A DNA stretch of 44,012 nucleotides. Source: an uncultured Sphingomonadales bacterium (GTDB lineage: Bacteria > Pseudomonadota > Alphaproteobacteria > Sphingomonadales > Sphingomonadaceae). The DNA is taken from assembly GCA_903848655.1 (NCBI GenBank), contig CAINGT010000029.1:1-44012 (forward strand). The letters run 5' to 3'. The notes below the pieces were generated by a model that ran no database searches, was not told where the DNA came from, and worked only from the letters and a program-made list of their open reading frames with translations. Shown in pieces: positions 1 through 8,753 of this stretch. Numbering within the stretch: position 1 is the first letter of the stretch; every line of letters starts with the position of its first letter. Position numbers and translations under genes: made by a program.

Positions 1-56
1 CACCCCCGGCCCAGCCGCCCATTCAAGGTACCCTGTGGGTGGCTGGGCCGGGGGTG
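1..56. terminator. GC-rich hairpin in front of the NRAMP-like gene
   Basis: Bases 1-16 and 41-56 are perfect reverse complements, and the stem extends inward by one G-U-type pair and three more pairs (18-20 with 37-39), leaving a 16-base loop at 21-36. No T-run follows. It ends only 7 bases before the GTG start of the next gene, so it is either the terminator of a gene lying to the left of the window or a structured leader. The sequence alone does not decide between these. Confidence 0.5.
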
Positions 57-63
57 CGGGGCG

Positions 64-1374
64 GTGGGTGGCACTTGCGAAACAGACTCAGAACCCGCGC
101 GCCCGCGCGGGTTCTGGCGCGCGCTTGCCCGCCATCCGCTCGCGCGGCTGGGGCCGGGGCTGATTACCGGCGTGGCCGATGATGACCCCAGCGGGATCGC
201 GACATATTCGCAGGCCGGGGCGCAATTCGGGCTGGGCCTGCTGTGGACGATGCCGCTGTGCTATCCGCTGATGGCGGCGGTGCAACTGATGTGCGCGCAA
301 ATCGGGCGCGTAACCGGCAAAGGCCTTGCGGCCAATATCAAGACCGCGTTTGCGCCCGGCGTGTTGCGCACAGTGGTGGTGCTGTTGCTGATCGCCAATA
401 CGCTCAATATCGCCGCCGATGTCGCGGCGATGGGCGAAGTGGGCGAACTCGTCACCGGCGTTAACCGCCACGCGATGACCGTGCTGTTTGTGGGGGTAAC
501 GCTCGGCTTGCAGATCGGGGTGGCCTATCACCGCTATGTCCAGTTCCTCAAATGGCTGACTGTGTCGCTGCTGGCTTATGCGGCGGTGTTGTTCACGGTG
601 CATGTGCCATGGGGCGACGTTGCGCTGCGCACGGTGTGGCCGCGCTTTACGCTCAATGCGACATCGGCGGCGATGATCGTCGCGGTGTTCGGCACCACCA
701 TCAGCCCCTATTTGTTTTTCTGGCAGGCGAGCCAGGAAGTCGAAGACATGCACCGCGCGCGCAGCGGCCCCTTGCGCCAGGCTGCACCCGCCGTCGTGCA
801 CAGCGAAATGCGCCGGATGCGCTGGGATACGTGGAGCGGGATGTTCTATTCGAACCTGTCGGCTTGGTGCGTGATGCTCGCCACCGCTGTTACGCTCAAT
901 GCGGCGGGTGCAACCACGATCACCACCGCCGCGCAAGCGGCCAGCGCCTTGCGACCGCTGGCGGGCGAATTTGCTTTTGCGCTGTTTGCGCTCGGGTTGG
1001 TCGGGGTCGGGTTGATCGGGGTGCCGGTGCTGGCCGGATCGGGCGCTTATGCCGCTGCCGAAGCGATGGGCTGGCGCACCGGGCTGGAACGCCCCTTGCG
1101 CACAGAGCCGGGGTTTTACGGGGTGATCGCGGTCAGTATGCTGCTGGGGCTGGCGATCCAATATTCGCCGATCAGCCCGATGCGCGCGCTGTTCTGGAGC
1201 GCGGTTATCAACGGTGTGGTCGCAGTGCCGCTGCTGGTGGTGATAACACTGCTGATCGGCAAGCCTTCGGTGATGGGCGCGCATGTCGGCAACCGCTGGC
1301 TGATCGCTGGCGGCTGGATCACCGCGTTGATGATGGCGGGGGCCGCGCTGTGCATGATGCTGCCGGGCGGATGA
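64..1374 (+). CDS. NRAMP-like (SLC11 fold) inner-membrane transporter with non-canonical metal motifs
   Basis: A 436-residue polytopic membrane protein with about eleven hydrophobic segments, the usual size of the NRAMP/MntH family, which moves divalent metals with protons. The first helix carries DPSG at residues 41-44, where canonical members have DPGN. The sixth-helix region reads ISPY at about 213-216, where canonical members have a methionine-containing MPH motif. The aspartate ligand is kept, but the asparagine and methionine ligands are not. Family membership is clear from the overall pattern (GLITGVADDDPSG near the N-terminus), but the substrate should not be assumed to be Mn or Fe. 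The start is GTG at 64; no better in-frame start precedes the first membrane segment. ispG follows after 53 bases on the same strand with no functional link that I can see. Confidence 0.8.
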   Translation: MGGTCETDSEPARPRGFWRALARHPLARLGPGLITGVADDDPSGIATYSQAGAQFGLGLLWTMPLCYPLMAAVQLMCAQIGRVTGKGLAANIKTAFAPGVLRTVVVLLLIANTLNIAADVAAMGEVGELVTGVNRHAMTVLFVGVTLGLQIGVAYHRYVQFLKWLTVSLLAYAAVLFTVHVPWGDVALRTVWPRFTLNATSAAMIVAVFGTTISPYLFFWQASQEVEDMHRARSGPLRQAAPAVVHSEMRRMRWDTWSGMFYSNLSAWCVMLATAVTLNAAGATTITTAAQAASALRPLAGEFAFALFALGLVGVGLIGVPVLAGSGAYAAAEAMGWRTGLERPLRTEPGFYGVIAVSMLLGLAIQYSPISPMRALFWSAVINGVVAVPLLVVITLLIGKPSVMGAHVGNRWLIAGGWITALMMAGAALCMMLPGG

Positions 1375-1427
1375 TTTGCAAAGCTGACGCTTTCGCCGCG
1401 CGGCGTGGTGGGGTATAGGCTGCCCCC

Positions 1428-2546
1428 ATGTCATCCATACGCCCTTGGCGCGATATCGCGCGTCGCAAAAGCCGCCAGATCATGGTCGGATCGGTCCCCG
1501 TCGGCGGCGATGCGCCGATCACGGTGCAAACGATGACCAATACGCCAACGTCCGATGCGGTGGCGACGATCGATCAGATCCGCCGTTGCGAAGAGGCCGG
1601 GGCCGATCTGATCCGCGTATCGTGCCCGGATGAGGCGAGCACCGCCGCCTTGCGCCAGATCGTGCGCGCCGCGCGGGTGCCGCTGATCGCCGATATCCAT
1701 TTCCATTACCAGCGCGCGCTCGAAGCCGCCGATGCAGGCGCGGCGTGCTTGCGCATCAATCCCGGCAATATCGGCAGCGCCGCGCGCGTGGCCGAAGTGG
1801 TGCGCGCGGCAAAGGCCAATGGCTGCGCGATCCGCATCGGTGTCAATGCCGGCAGCCTTGAGCGCGATTTGCTGGAAAAATATGGCGAACCTTGCCCCGA
1901 AGCGCTGGTCGAATCCGCGCTCGATCATATCAAGCTGTTGCAGGATCACGATTTCCACGAATACAAAGTGGCGGTCAAAGCCTCTGACGTGTTTCTGGCG
2001 GTGGCGGCTTATGTCGGGCTGGCCGATGCGGTTGATTGTCCGCTGCACTTGGGCATTACCGAAGCGGGCGGGCTGATCGGCGGCACGGTCAAATCAGCGG
2101 TCGGCATCGGCAATCTGCTGTGGGCGGGGATCGGCGACACGGTGCGCGTGTCGCTGTCAGCCGAACCCGAACAGGAAGTGCGCGTCGGGTTTGAAATCCT
2201 CAAGAGCCTGGGCCTGCGCACGCGCGGGGTGCGCGTGGTGTCGTGCCCGTCGTGCGCGCGGCAGGGTTTTGACGTGATCCGCACGGTCGAAGCGCTCGAA
2301 GACCGGTTGCAACATATCAAGACGCCGCTGTCGCTGTCGGTGCTCGGCTGCGTGGTCAATGGTCCGGGCGAAGCGCGCGAAACCGATATCGGCATTACCG
2401 GCGGCGGCAATGGCAAACACATGGTCTATCTGTCGGGGGTGACCGACCACCATGTCCAGTCCGCCGACATGCTCGATCACATCGTCGCGCTGGTCGAAGC
2501 CAAAGCCGCCGAGATCGACGCGGCAAAAGTCGAACTGGTGGGCTAA
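1428..2546 (+). CDS. ispG: 4-hydroxy-3-methylbut-2-en-1-yl diphosphate synthase (flavodoxin)
   Basis: IspG (GcpE) catalyses the penultimate step of the MEP pathway, the reductive ring-opening of MEcPP to HMBPP, in the cytoplasm. The protein is 372 residues, the normal bacterial length. The N-terminal TIM-barrel half begins with the typical [10 protein letters not shown] stretch. The C-terminal half holds the 4Fe-4S ligands: cysteines 273 and 276 in SCPSC, cysteine 308 in CVVNGPGEA, and the fourth ligand glutamate 315. The start is ATG at 1428. The product feeds isoprenoid synthesis; ubiA, a user of polyprenyl diphosphate, lies elsewhere in this window. A small 6-bp hairpin (2546-2560) and then a dispersed repeat follow the stop codon. 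Confidence 0.96.
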   Translation: MSSIRPWRDIARRKSRQIMVGSVPVGGDAPITVQTMTNTPTSDAVATIDQIRRCEEAGADLIRVSCPDEASTAALRQIVRAARVPLIADIHFHYQRALEAADAGAACLRINPGNIGSAARVAEVVRAAKANGCAIRIGVNAGSLERDLLEKYGEPCPEALVESALDHIKLLQDHDFHEYKVAVKASDVFLAVAAYVGLADAVDCPLHLGITEAGGLIGGTVKSAVGIGNLLWAGIGDTVRVSLSAEPEQEVRVGFEILKSLGLRTRGVRVVSCPSCARQGFDVIRTVEALEDRLQHIKTPLSLSVLGCVVNGPGEARETDIGITGGGNGKHMVYLSGVTDHHVQSADMLDHIVALVEAKAAEIDAAKVELVG

Positions 2547-2559
2547 ACGCGGTTCGCGT

Positions 2560-2632
2560 TAGAGCGTGATGCGAAAAAGTGGGAACCGGTTTTTCGCAAT
2601 AAATCACGCGAAAACAAAGACTCTAGAGCGGA
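2560..2632 (+). repeat. Dispersed intergenic repeat, module A (copy 1)
   Basis: A 73-base copy of the element that recurs at 8581, 17420, 17521, 28960 and 43946. It runs from TAGAGCGTGATGCG to ACTCTAGAGCGGA. Internally, GCGTGAT pairs with ATCACGC, and GCGAAAAA near the left pairs with TTTTTCGC around an ACCGG centre. This copy has no module B hairpin. Its right end overlaps the last codons and stop of the minus-strand L,D-transpeptidase gene. Confidence 0.9.
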
Positions 2633-4023
2633 TTGTCGAGTTTGATCACCGCTTCGCTGCTCTTGCGCTGGCTGGTGTGGAGCGCGCGCGGCTTGGCAAA
2701 GCTGGCGATTACCGCGCCGTCGCGGCCATAGATATCGGGAAAGCTGCGCATCAGCCCGTTCACATCACGCGCGACGGTGAAATACGTAATGTAAACCGGA
2801 AACGGCTTGGCCATCGGCACTTTGGTATATTTGCCCGACAAGTTGTAGCTGATCGCGGTTTCGGGCGGCAGATCGGCCCCCAGGATCGCCATCGTCATCG
2901 CCAGTTCGGTCGCATGTTCGGCGCGTACACAGCCATGGCTTAAGGCGCGCGCGGGCAGCGCGAACAAGCTGCGGTTCGGGGTGTCATGGATATAGATCGC
3001 GTGTTCGTTGGGCATGTCGAGCTTGACCCGGCCGAGCGAATTGCCATCGCCGGGCTGTTGCACGACGGTGATCGTGCCATCGGCGGCGCGCGTGGCGACA
3101 TAGCCTTCGCGCTTGGCCGCTGCCGGATTGCCGATCAGCCGCTCGCCCAGCCCTTCGCCAACGACAATGGATTGCGGCACTGTCCACGTCGGGTTGAATA
3201 CCACATTCTTGACTTGTTCGGCCAATTGCGGCGTTGCCGTCTTGCCCGGGCGGCCGACGATGGCGCGATAGCTGCGGATGATCTTGTTGTTCACGGTCAG
3301 CCGCAACACTTGTTCGGGCACATTAATCATCAGGTATTGCAGCCCCGGATCGCGCGCCATCCAGCGCCAGCGATCCAGATTGGCGCGGATCATCGCAATC
3401 TGGCGGGGGTCTTTGGCATTGGCCAGCGCGTCCTTGAGCAAGCCATAGTCAGGATGTTCAGGCAGCAGCGCATCGAGCACGCCGGGCACATCGTGCAGTT
3501 CAGTCGCCTGCGCCAGCAGTTGCGCATTGGGCTGCACATCCTGATCGGGGTCGATCGCAAACCATTGCGCGCGCGCCGCCATTGGCGTGCGCCCGTCGCG
3601 CAAGTCTTCGGCCAGCCAGATGAACAGATGGCTGGCGAGCGTATCGAGCTCCGCGCTTTCGCCTTTGGCAATTTGCGCGGCAAGCGCGGCGGGCTGATAA
3701 TCGCGCGGAAACAGCCCTTCGGCCCCGACCGCGTTGATCGCTACCAGCAAAGCTTGCGCATCGTCGAGCGTCCAGTGCGCCACGGGCAGCGAATCGGGTG
3801 ATTCGACTTCGAACACGGCGGCGGGCGCGGCAGGGGCAACTGCCGGGCGCGGTTTGGGCTTGGCCGCAACCGGCGGTTTGGCGGGCAGCGGTTTGGCTTG
3901 CGCCGGGCGGACCGACTGGCTTGGTGCGGGTGTGATGGGGGCGTTCGCCAGCACGCCTGCTGCGCCCAGGCCGAGCGACGCACACGACAGCAGCGAACCG
4001 ATGACCCTGTGGTATGCGCGCAT
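2623..4023 (-). CDS. Exported L,D-transpeptidase (YcbB/LdtD-like)
   Basis: A 466-residue periplasmic enzyme expected to form 3-3 cross-links in peptidoglycan or attach partners to it. An N-terminal hydrophobic signal (about residues 7-26) is followed by a Pro/Ala/Lys-rich linker. A middle scaffold region with a peptidoglycan-binding look follows, then the YkuD catalytic domain, which includes a YLMINVPEQ segment and the catalytic SHGCVR motif with cysteine 365. This layout matches the YcbB type rather than the short ErfK type. I chose ATG at 4023 because it sits directly before the signal peptide; the open frame continues 70 codons upstream but encodes no recognisable sequence. The TAG stop lies inside the dispersed repeat at 2560-2632, so the last five codons or so are repeat-derived or have been adopted by it. 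Confidence 0.9.
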   Translation of the reverse strand: MRAYHRVIGSLLSCASLGLGAAGVLANAPITPAPSQSVRPAQAKPLPAKPPVAAKPKPRPAVAPAAPAAVFEVESPDSLPVAHWTLDDAQALLVAINAVGAEGLFPRDYQPAALAAQIAKGESAELDTLASHLFIWLAEDLRDGRTPMAARAQWFAIDPDQDVQPNAQLLAQATELHDVPGVLDALLPEHPDYGLLKDALANAKDPRQIAMIRANLDRWRWMARDPGLQYLMINVPEQVLRLTVNNKIIRSYRAIVGRPGKTATPQLAEQVKNVVFNPTWTVPQSIVVGEGLGERLIGNPAAAKREGYVATRAADGTITVVQQPGDGNSLGRVKLDMPNEHAIYIHDTPNRSLFALPARALSHGCVRAEHATELAMTMAILGADLPPETAISYNLSGKYTKVPMAKPFPVYITYFTVARDVNGLMRSFPDIYGRDGAVIASFAKPRALHTSQRKSSEAVIKLDNPL

Positions 4024-4237
4024 AATAGCCGGCTCCCTGCCGATAACGGATTCCGGTTCCCTGCCCCAGCCACGCCCGGCAATCAAGCGCAGCGCGGAAA
4101 ATCCACAAGACACAATCCGCAGTCGTTCCCTTTCCCCAACATGGCCGGACTCCCACACGGGGAAACGCCAGCTCCTCCCCTTTTGGGCTACGGGATGCAC
4201 ACATCTTGCTCTGCACGGGGATGACCGGCCCAAAAAG

Positions 4238-4259
4238 CCCTCCCCCTGAAGGGGGAGGG
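4238..4259. repeat. Hairpin of the C/G-tract REP type
   Basis: Perfect 9-bp stem (4238-4246 with 4251-4259) around a TGAA loop. C-tract/G-tract hairpins of this style are frequent between genes in GC-rich proteobacteria. It may serve as a transcription barrier. Confidence 0.55.
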
Positions 4260-4325
4260 TTGGGTGGGGGTGTGCTAAGGTTCAGATATTGCACGTCATT
4301 TCGGGCGTTAAAACTCCCTCCCCAA

Positions 4326-4346
4326 CCCCTCCCCTATGGGGAGGGG
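4326..4346. repeat. Second C/G-tract hairpin
   Basis: Perfect 9-bp stem, CCCCTCCCC (4326-4334) with its complement at 4338-4346, loop TAT, followed by CTTT. It resembles the hairpin at 4238-4259 but has a different loop. Confidence 0.55.
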
Positions 4347-4445
4347 CTTTAAGCGCCGCTCAGTCAGCAGGGATTGCGCAACTTTATGGCACTGATTTAA
4401 TTATAGAAAAATCTGGATCAAAAGATGTGTGTATCCCGTAGCCCT

Positions 4446-4556
4446 TTTGGGGGAGGTGGCAGCGCGGAGCGCGGGGTGCGACGGGTGAAAACTGTGGCGC
4501 GGGTTGGCAAGGTTGCGCCCCCTCCGTCAGCCCTGCGGGCTGCCACCTCCCCCAAA
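4446..4556. repeat. 18-bp perfect inverted repeat with 75-base spacer
   Basis: TTTGGGGGAGGTGGCAGC at 4446-4463 is exactly complementary to 4539-4556. The spacer (4464-4538) is GC-rich and has no convincing reading frame. It directly abuts the right arm of the 4185-4444 repeat, so the two inverted repeats lie head to tail. It resembles intergenic repeats found in many copies in GC-rich proteobacterial genomes, but only one copy is visible here. Confidence 0.6.
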
Positions 4557-4672
4557 GGTGGAGGAACTGTGTCACTGCGCGCAATTTCGCGGGGAATGGT
4601 CGAAGCCCTGAAGGGCTGCGCCACTCAGGGCCGGTGTGTTGTTATTATAAGCGCTTGGTATATGGCACCGCC

Positions 4673-5584
4673 ATGCGCGCTCGTTCCAACTTTATCCCGA
4701 TTTGCGTCACGCTGGCGGGGCTGGCGAGCTTTAGCGTAATGGACGGGGTGATGAAGGCGGCGTCGATTGCGCTGGGGGCTTATGCTGCGCTGTTTTGGCG
4801 CAATGTGTTCGGGCTGGGGCTGATGACTCCGGTGTGGCTGGTGGTGCGGCGGCGGCAGGGCGGGGGGTGGTGGCCGCAAGCGCCGGTGCTGCGCCTGCAT
4901 ATTGTCCGGTCCGCGCTGTCAGGGGTCATGGCAGGGCTGTTTTTCTGGGGCACGATCCATACGCCGCTGGCCGAAGCGATGGCCCTGTCGTTTATCGCGC
5001 CGTTGATCGCGCTGTTCATGGCGGCGGTGTTTTTGGGTGAACGGATGCAGCCGCGCGCGTTTGGCGGGTCGGTGCTGGCGCTCGCCGGGGTCGGGGTGAT
5101 TGCGGCGGGCAAGTTCGGCGCGCACCATTCGCCCACAGCGGTGGCGGGAATGGCCGCGATTCTGGTCTCGGCGGTGCTCTATGCGGCCAATCTGGTGGTG
5201 CAGCGCCGCCAAGCGCAACTGGCCGGGCCGGACGAGATTGCGTTTTTCCAGAACTTGTTCATCGCGCTGCTGTTTGCGCCGGGGGCATGGTGGCTGGCAC
5301 CGCTGCCCAATTGGCCCCACGCGCTACTGTTGACCAGCGGTGCGGCGCTGGCGGTGGTTTCGCTGATGCTGATCGGCTGGGCTTATGCGCGGGCAGAGGC
5401 GCAAGTGCTGGTCCCGCTGGAATATACAGCATTCATCGGCGCGGCGCTGGTCGGCTGGCTGATGTTCAATGAGCCGGTGACGGTGCGCACGCTGGCAGGG
5501 GTGGTGCTGATCGTGGCGGGCTGTCTGATTGCGATCAGCACAAAGACCGTGCCCGGCGACAATGGGCAGCCCAATCCGGCCTGA
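4673..5584 (+). CDS. EamA/DMT-superfamily transporter
   Basis: A 303-residue protein with about ten hydrophobic segments arranged as two tandem EamA repeats, typical of drug/metabolite exporters in the inner membrane. The first repeat begins PICVTLAGLASFSVMDGVMK and the second covers roughly residues 150-290. The basic loop VVRRRQGGG and the ending after a final hydrophobic helix fit the family. Start chosen at ATG 4673, just before the first membrane segment; an in-frame TTG-type extension of 13 codons upstream is less likely. The substrate cannot be read from sequence; relatives export amino acids, metabolites or drugs. It stands alone, with a repeat-rich gap before it and acnA 226 bases after it. 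Confidence 0.85.
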   Translation: MRARSNFIPICVTLAGLASFSVMDGVMKAASIALGAYAALFWRNVFGLGLMTPVWLVVRRRQGGGWWPQAPVLRLHIVRSALSGVMAGLFFWGTIHTPLAEAMALSFIAPLIALFMAAVFLGERMQPRAFGGSVLALAGVGVIAAGKFGAHHSPTAVAGMAAILVSAVLYAANLVVQRRQAQLAGPDEIAFFQNLFIALLFAPGAWWLAPLPNWPHALLLTSGAALAVVSLMLIGWAYARAEAQVLVPLEYTAFIGAALVGWLMFNEPVTVRTLAGVVLIVAGCLIAISTKTVPGDNGQPNPA

Positions 5585-5662
5585 CTTGCACATGCGTCGC
5601 AATAAGCGGACACGCTGCACGATCATCATCCTGATCGGGCAAAAAGGCGCGATTATCGGGAT

Positions 5663-5677
5663 TTGACAGCCTTGACG
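5663..5677 (+). promoter_or_regulatory. Possible -35 elements of the acnA promoter
   Basis: TTGACA at 5663-5668 and TTGACG at 5672-5677 are good -35 hexamers in the 226-base gap before acnA. No clear -10 hexamer follows either at the normal distance, so this is only a candidate. The rest of the gap shows nothing recognisable. Confidence 0.25.
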
Positions 5678-5810
5678 CAGGCCCGGCAAACGCGCATCGG
5701 GCAAACCGCATCGCCAGCCAAGCCATGCCGTTTCGCGCCTCCAGCGACCAAGGTCGCGGTGCCAGGCAGCATGATTGCAGGCCACTTTCGGTAAGGGAAT
5801 CCGCATCGCC

Positions 5811-8483
5811 ATGACCCAGGTCGGACAGGACACACTCGGCACCCGCAGCACATTGACCGTCGGCGGCAAAGATTACGCCTATTACGCGCTCGCCAAGGCG
5901 GCGGCACGGTTCGGCGATATTTCGCGGCTGCCATTTTCGATGAAAGTGCTGCTGGAAAACCTGCTGCGGTTTGAAGACGGCGGGTTCACCGTTTCAACCG
6001 ACGATATCAAAGCGCTGATCGACTGGCAGAACGCCCCGGTCGAATCGGCGAACGAGATCCAGTATCGCCCGGCGCGCGTCTTGTTGCAGGATTTCACCGG
6101 GGTGCCTTGCGTGGTCGATCTGGCGGCGATGCGCGATGCCATTGCCACGCTGGGCGGCGACACGGCCCGGATCAACCCGCTGGTGCCGGTCAATCTGGTG
6201 ATCGACCATTCGGTGATGGTCGATGAATTCGGCACGCCGCAAGCGTTTGCGCACAATGTCGAGATTGAATACCAGCGCAATTTCGAACGCTATGACTTCC
6301 TCAAATGGGGATCGAAAAGCCTCAACAATTTTTACGCCGTCCCCCCCGGCACGGGCATCTGCCACCAGGTCAATCTGGAAAACATCGCGCAGGCAGTGTG
6401 GACCAGCCAGGACCAGCATGGCGCGACGGTCGCCTACCCTGATACGTGCGTCGGCACCGACAGCCACACCACGATGGTCAACGGGCTGGGCGTGCTCGGC
6501 TGGGGCGTCGGCGGGATCGAAGCCGAAGCGGCAATGCTCGGCCAGCCGGTATCGATGCTGATCCCCGAAGTGGTCGGGTTCAAATTCACCGGCGAATTGC
6601 AAGAGGGCGTGACCGCCACCGATCTCGTGCTGACCGCAACCAATCTGCTGCGCAAGCACGGCGTGGTCGGGCGGTTTGTCGAATATTACGGGCCGGGTCT
6701 GGCCGGGCTGACGCTGGCTGATCGTGCCACATTGGCCAATATGGCCCCCGAATATGGCGCGACGTGCGGCTTTTTCGGCATCGATGACAAGACGATTGCC
6801 TATTTGCGGCTGACCGGGCGCGATGAACACCAGATCGCGCTGGTAGAAGCTTATGCCAAAGCGCAAGGGTTCTGGATCGATCCGGCGGTCGAACCGGTGT
6901 TTTCCTCGACGCTCGAACTCGATCTGGCGACCGTGGTGCCCTCGCTCGCCGGGCCAAAGCGGCCGCAAGACAAAGTCGCGCTGCCGCAAGTCGATGACGT
7001 GTTCAACGCCGATCTCGCCAGCGTCTACCACAAAGCCCAGACACGCGTTCCGGTTGCGGGCGCGGCGCACGATATCGGCGATGGCGATGTGGTGATCGCG
7101 GCAATCACCAGTTGCACCAACACGTCAAACCCGGGCGTGCTGATCGCCGCCGGGCTGGTCGCCAAAAAGGCCGACGAACTGGGCCTTCGCCCCAAACCGT
7201 GGGTCAAAACCTCGCTCGCCCCCGGATCGCAAGTCGTGACCGACTATCTGGTCAAAGCCGGGCTGCAAAGCCACCTCGACAATATCGGGTTCAACCTTGT
7301 CGGCTATGGCTGCACCACTTGCATCGGCAATTCGGGGCCGCTGGCCGAACCGATCAGCCGTGCGATCAACGAAAACGGGATTGTCGCCGCCTCGGTGATT
7401 TCGGGCAACCGCAATTTCGAGGGCCGGGTCAGCCCCGATGTGCGCGCCAATTTCCTCGCCAGCCCGCCGCTGGTGGTGGCTTATGCGCTCAAAGGCACGG
7501 TGATCGACGATTTCACCACCACGCCGATTGGCCAGAGCACGACCGGCGCGGACGTCTATCTCAAGGATATCTGGCCCAGCAATGCCGAAGTCGGCAGCGT
7601 GCTGGCCGGTGCGCTTGATCGCGCGATGTTTCAGGCGCGCTATGCCGATGTCTACAAAGGCGATGCGCATTGGCAGGCGATCACCGTTACCGGATCGGAA
7701 ACCTATCAATGGCGCGCCGGTTCGACGTATGTCGCCAACCCGCCCTATTTTGACGGCATGACGATGACGCCAGAGCCGGTGGGCGATATCATCGCCGCCA
7801 AGCCGCTGCTGATTCTGGGCGATTCGATCACCACCGATCACATCAGCCCGGCGGGCAATATCAAGGCGGACAGCCCGGCTGGCCAATGGTTGCTCGAACA
7901 CCAAGTCGCGCGCGCCGATTTCAATTCCTATGGCGCGCGGCGCGGGCATCATGACGTGATGGTGCGCGGCACCTTTGCCAATATCCGCATCAAGAACGAA
8001 ATCGTCCCCGGTACCGAAGGCGGGCTGTCGCGCTATGGCAACGATGTCGGCCCGGTCTATGATGTCGCGATGCGGCACAAGGCCGATGGCGTGCCCACGG
8101 TGGTGATCGCGGGCAAGGAATATGGCACCGGATCATCGCGCGACTGGGCGGCCAAAGGCACCCGGCTGCTGGGGGTGCGCGCGGTGATCGTGGAAAGCTT
8201 TGAACGCATCCACCGTTCGAACCTCGTCGGCATGGGGGTCTTGCCGCTGCAATTCACCGGCGGCGATACGCGGCTGTCGTTGGGGCTGACCGGCGATGAC
8301 ACGTTTACGATCACCGGTGTCGCCAGCCTAAAACCACGGCAGGATGTTACCGTGCTGGTGACCCGCGCTGATGGCACGACGTTCAGCTTTACCGCGCTGT
8401 GCCGCATTGATACTGCCAACGAGATCGAATATTTCAACAACGGCGGTATCTTGCAATACGTGTTGCGAAAGCTGGCGGCGTGA
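5811..8483 (+). CDS. acnA: Aconitate hydratase A
   Basis: Aconitase converts citrate to isocitrate through cis-aconitate in the TCA cycle. The 890-residue length and domain order match AcnA/IRP1-type enzymes: domains 1-3 holding the 4Fe-4S cluster, a linker, then the swivelling domain 4 with the [12 protein letters not shown] substrate-binding motif near the C-terminus. The cluster cysteines are C435 in [10 protein letters not shown] and C501 and C504 in [14 protein letters not shown] chose ATG 5811 because the protein then begins [12 protein letters not shown], typical for the family; a TTG 12 codons upstream is open but unlikely. A purine-rich GTAAGGGA stretch precedes the start. A strong hairpin (8494-8532) follows the stop. 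It appears to be a single-gene unit. Confidence 0.97.
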   Translation: MTQVGQDTLGTRSTLTVGGKDYAYYALAKAAARFGDISRLPFSMKVLLENLLRFEDGGFTVSTDDIKALIDWQNAPVESANEIQYRPARVLLQDFTGVPCVVDLAAMRDAIATLGGDTARINPLVPVNLVIDHSVMVDEFGTPQAFAHNVEIEYQRNFERYDFLKWGSKSLNNFYAVPPGTGICHQVNLENIAQAVWTSQDQHGATVAYPDTCVGTDSHTTMVNGLGVLGWGVGGIEAEAAMLGQPVSMLIPEVVGFKFTGELQEGVTATDLVLTATNLLRKHGVVGRFVEYYGPGLAGLTLADRATLANMAPEYGATCGFFGIDDKTIAYLRLTGRDEHQIALVEAYAKAQGFWIDPAVEPVFSSTLELDLATVVPSLAGPKRPQDKVALPQVDDVFNADLASVYHKAQTRVPVAGAAHDIGDGDVVIAAITSCTNTSNPGVLIAAGLVAKKADELGLRPKPWVKTSLAPGSQVVTDYLVKAGLQSHLDNIGFNLVGYGCTTCIGNSGPLAEPISRAINENGIVAASVISGNRNFEGRVSPDVRANFLASPPLVVAYALKGTVIDDFTTTPIGQSTTGADVYLKDIWPSNAEVGSVLAGALDRAMFQARYADVYKGDAHWQAITVTGSETYQWRAGSTYVANPPYFDGMTMTPEPVGDIIAAKPLLILGDSITTDHISPAGNIKADSPAGQWLLEHQVARADFNSYGARRGHHDVMVRGTFANIRIKNEIVPGTEGGLSRYGNDVGPVYDVAMRHKADGVPTVVIAGKEYGTGSSRDWAAKGTRLLGVRAVIVESFERIHRSNLVGMGVLPLQFTGGDTRLSLGLTGDDTFTITGVASLKPRQDVTVLVTRADGTTFSFTALCRIDTANEIEYFNNGGILQYVLRKLAA

Positions 8484-8493
8484 TGGATCGCCG

Positions 8494-8532
8494 TGCGCGA
8501 CCCCGGTTCCAAATCGGCACCGGGGTCGCGCA
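8494..8532 (+). terminator. Hairpin after acnA
   Basis: Perfect 14-bp stem, TGCGCGACCCCGGT (8494-8507) with 8519-8532, and an 11-base loop, beginning 10 bases after the acnA stop. There is no T-tract, so termination is inferred from position and stem strength. Confidence 0.55.
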
Positions 8533-8540
8533 ATCATGCC

Positions 8541-8644
8541 TATAGCGGAATGCGATTAGATTGAATCGCATTCCGCTATAGAGTCTTTGTTTTCGCGTGA
8601 TTTATTGCGAAAAACCGGTTCCCACTTTTTCGCATCACGCTCTA
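8541..8644 (-). repeat. Dispersed repeat, module B hairpin plus module A (copy 2)
   Basis: Read on the minus strand, this is module A (8581-8644) followed by module B. Module B (8541-8580) is a perfect 16-bp stem with arms at 8541-8556 and 8565-8580 around an 8-base loop. Module A is almost identical to the copies at 2560, 17420 and 43946. It lies in the 270-base gap between acnA and pyrD; the remaining 109 bases before pyrD show no clear promoter. Confidence 0.9.
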
Positions 8645-8753
8645 AAATTCGCTTCTCTTTAATTTCGTGTCTTTTCTGACTTGGCGACAAGCGCGGCATC
8701 TTCCAAAGATGATTTCCCTTGGTCTGTGACCGTTATGGGATATTTGTTTGACG

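Larger units (their letters stand above)
4185..4444. repeat. Segment bounded by near-perfect 23-bp inverted repeats
   Basis: Bases 4185-4207 and 4422-4444 are reverse complements with a single mismatch. They enclose about 214 bases without a plausible gene, and the enclosed DNA contains two smaller hairpins (see separate entries). The arrangement resembles a small non-autonomous element or a compound REP-type repeat. No transposase and no obvious target duplication were seen. It is part of the 649-base gap between the L,D-transpeptidase gene and the EamA gene; the rest of the gap holds another inverted repeat at 4446-4556. Confidence 0.6.
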
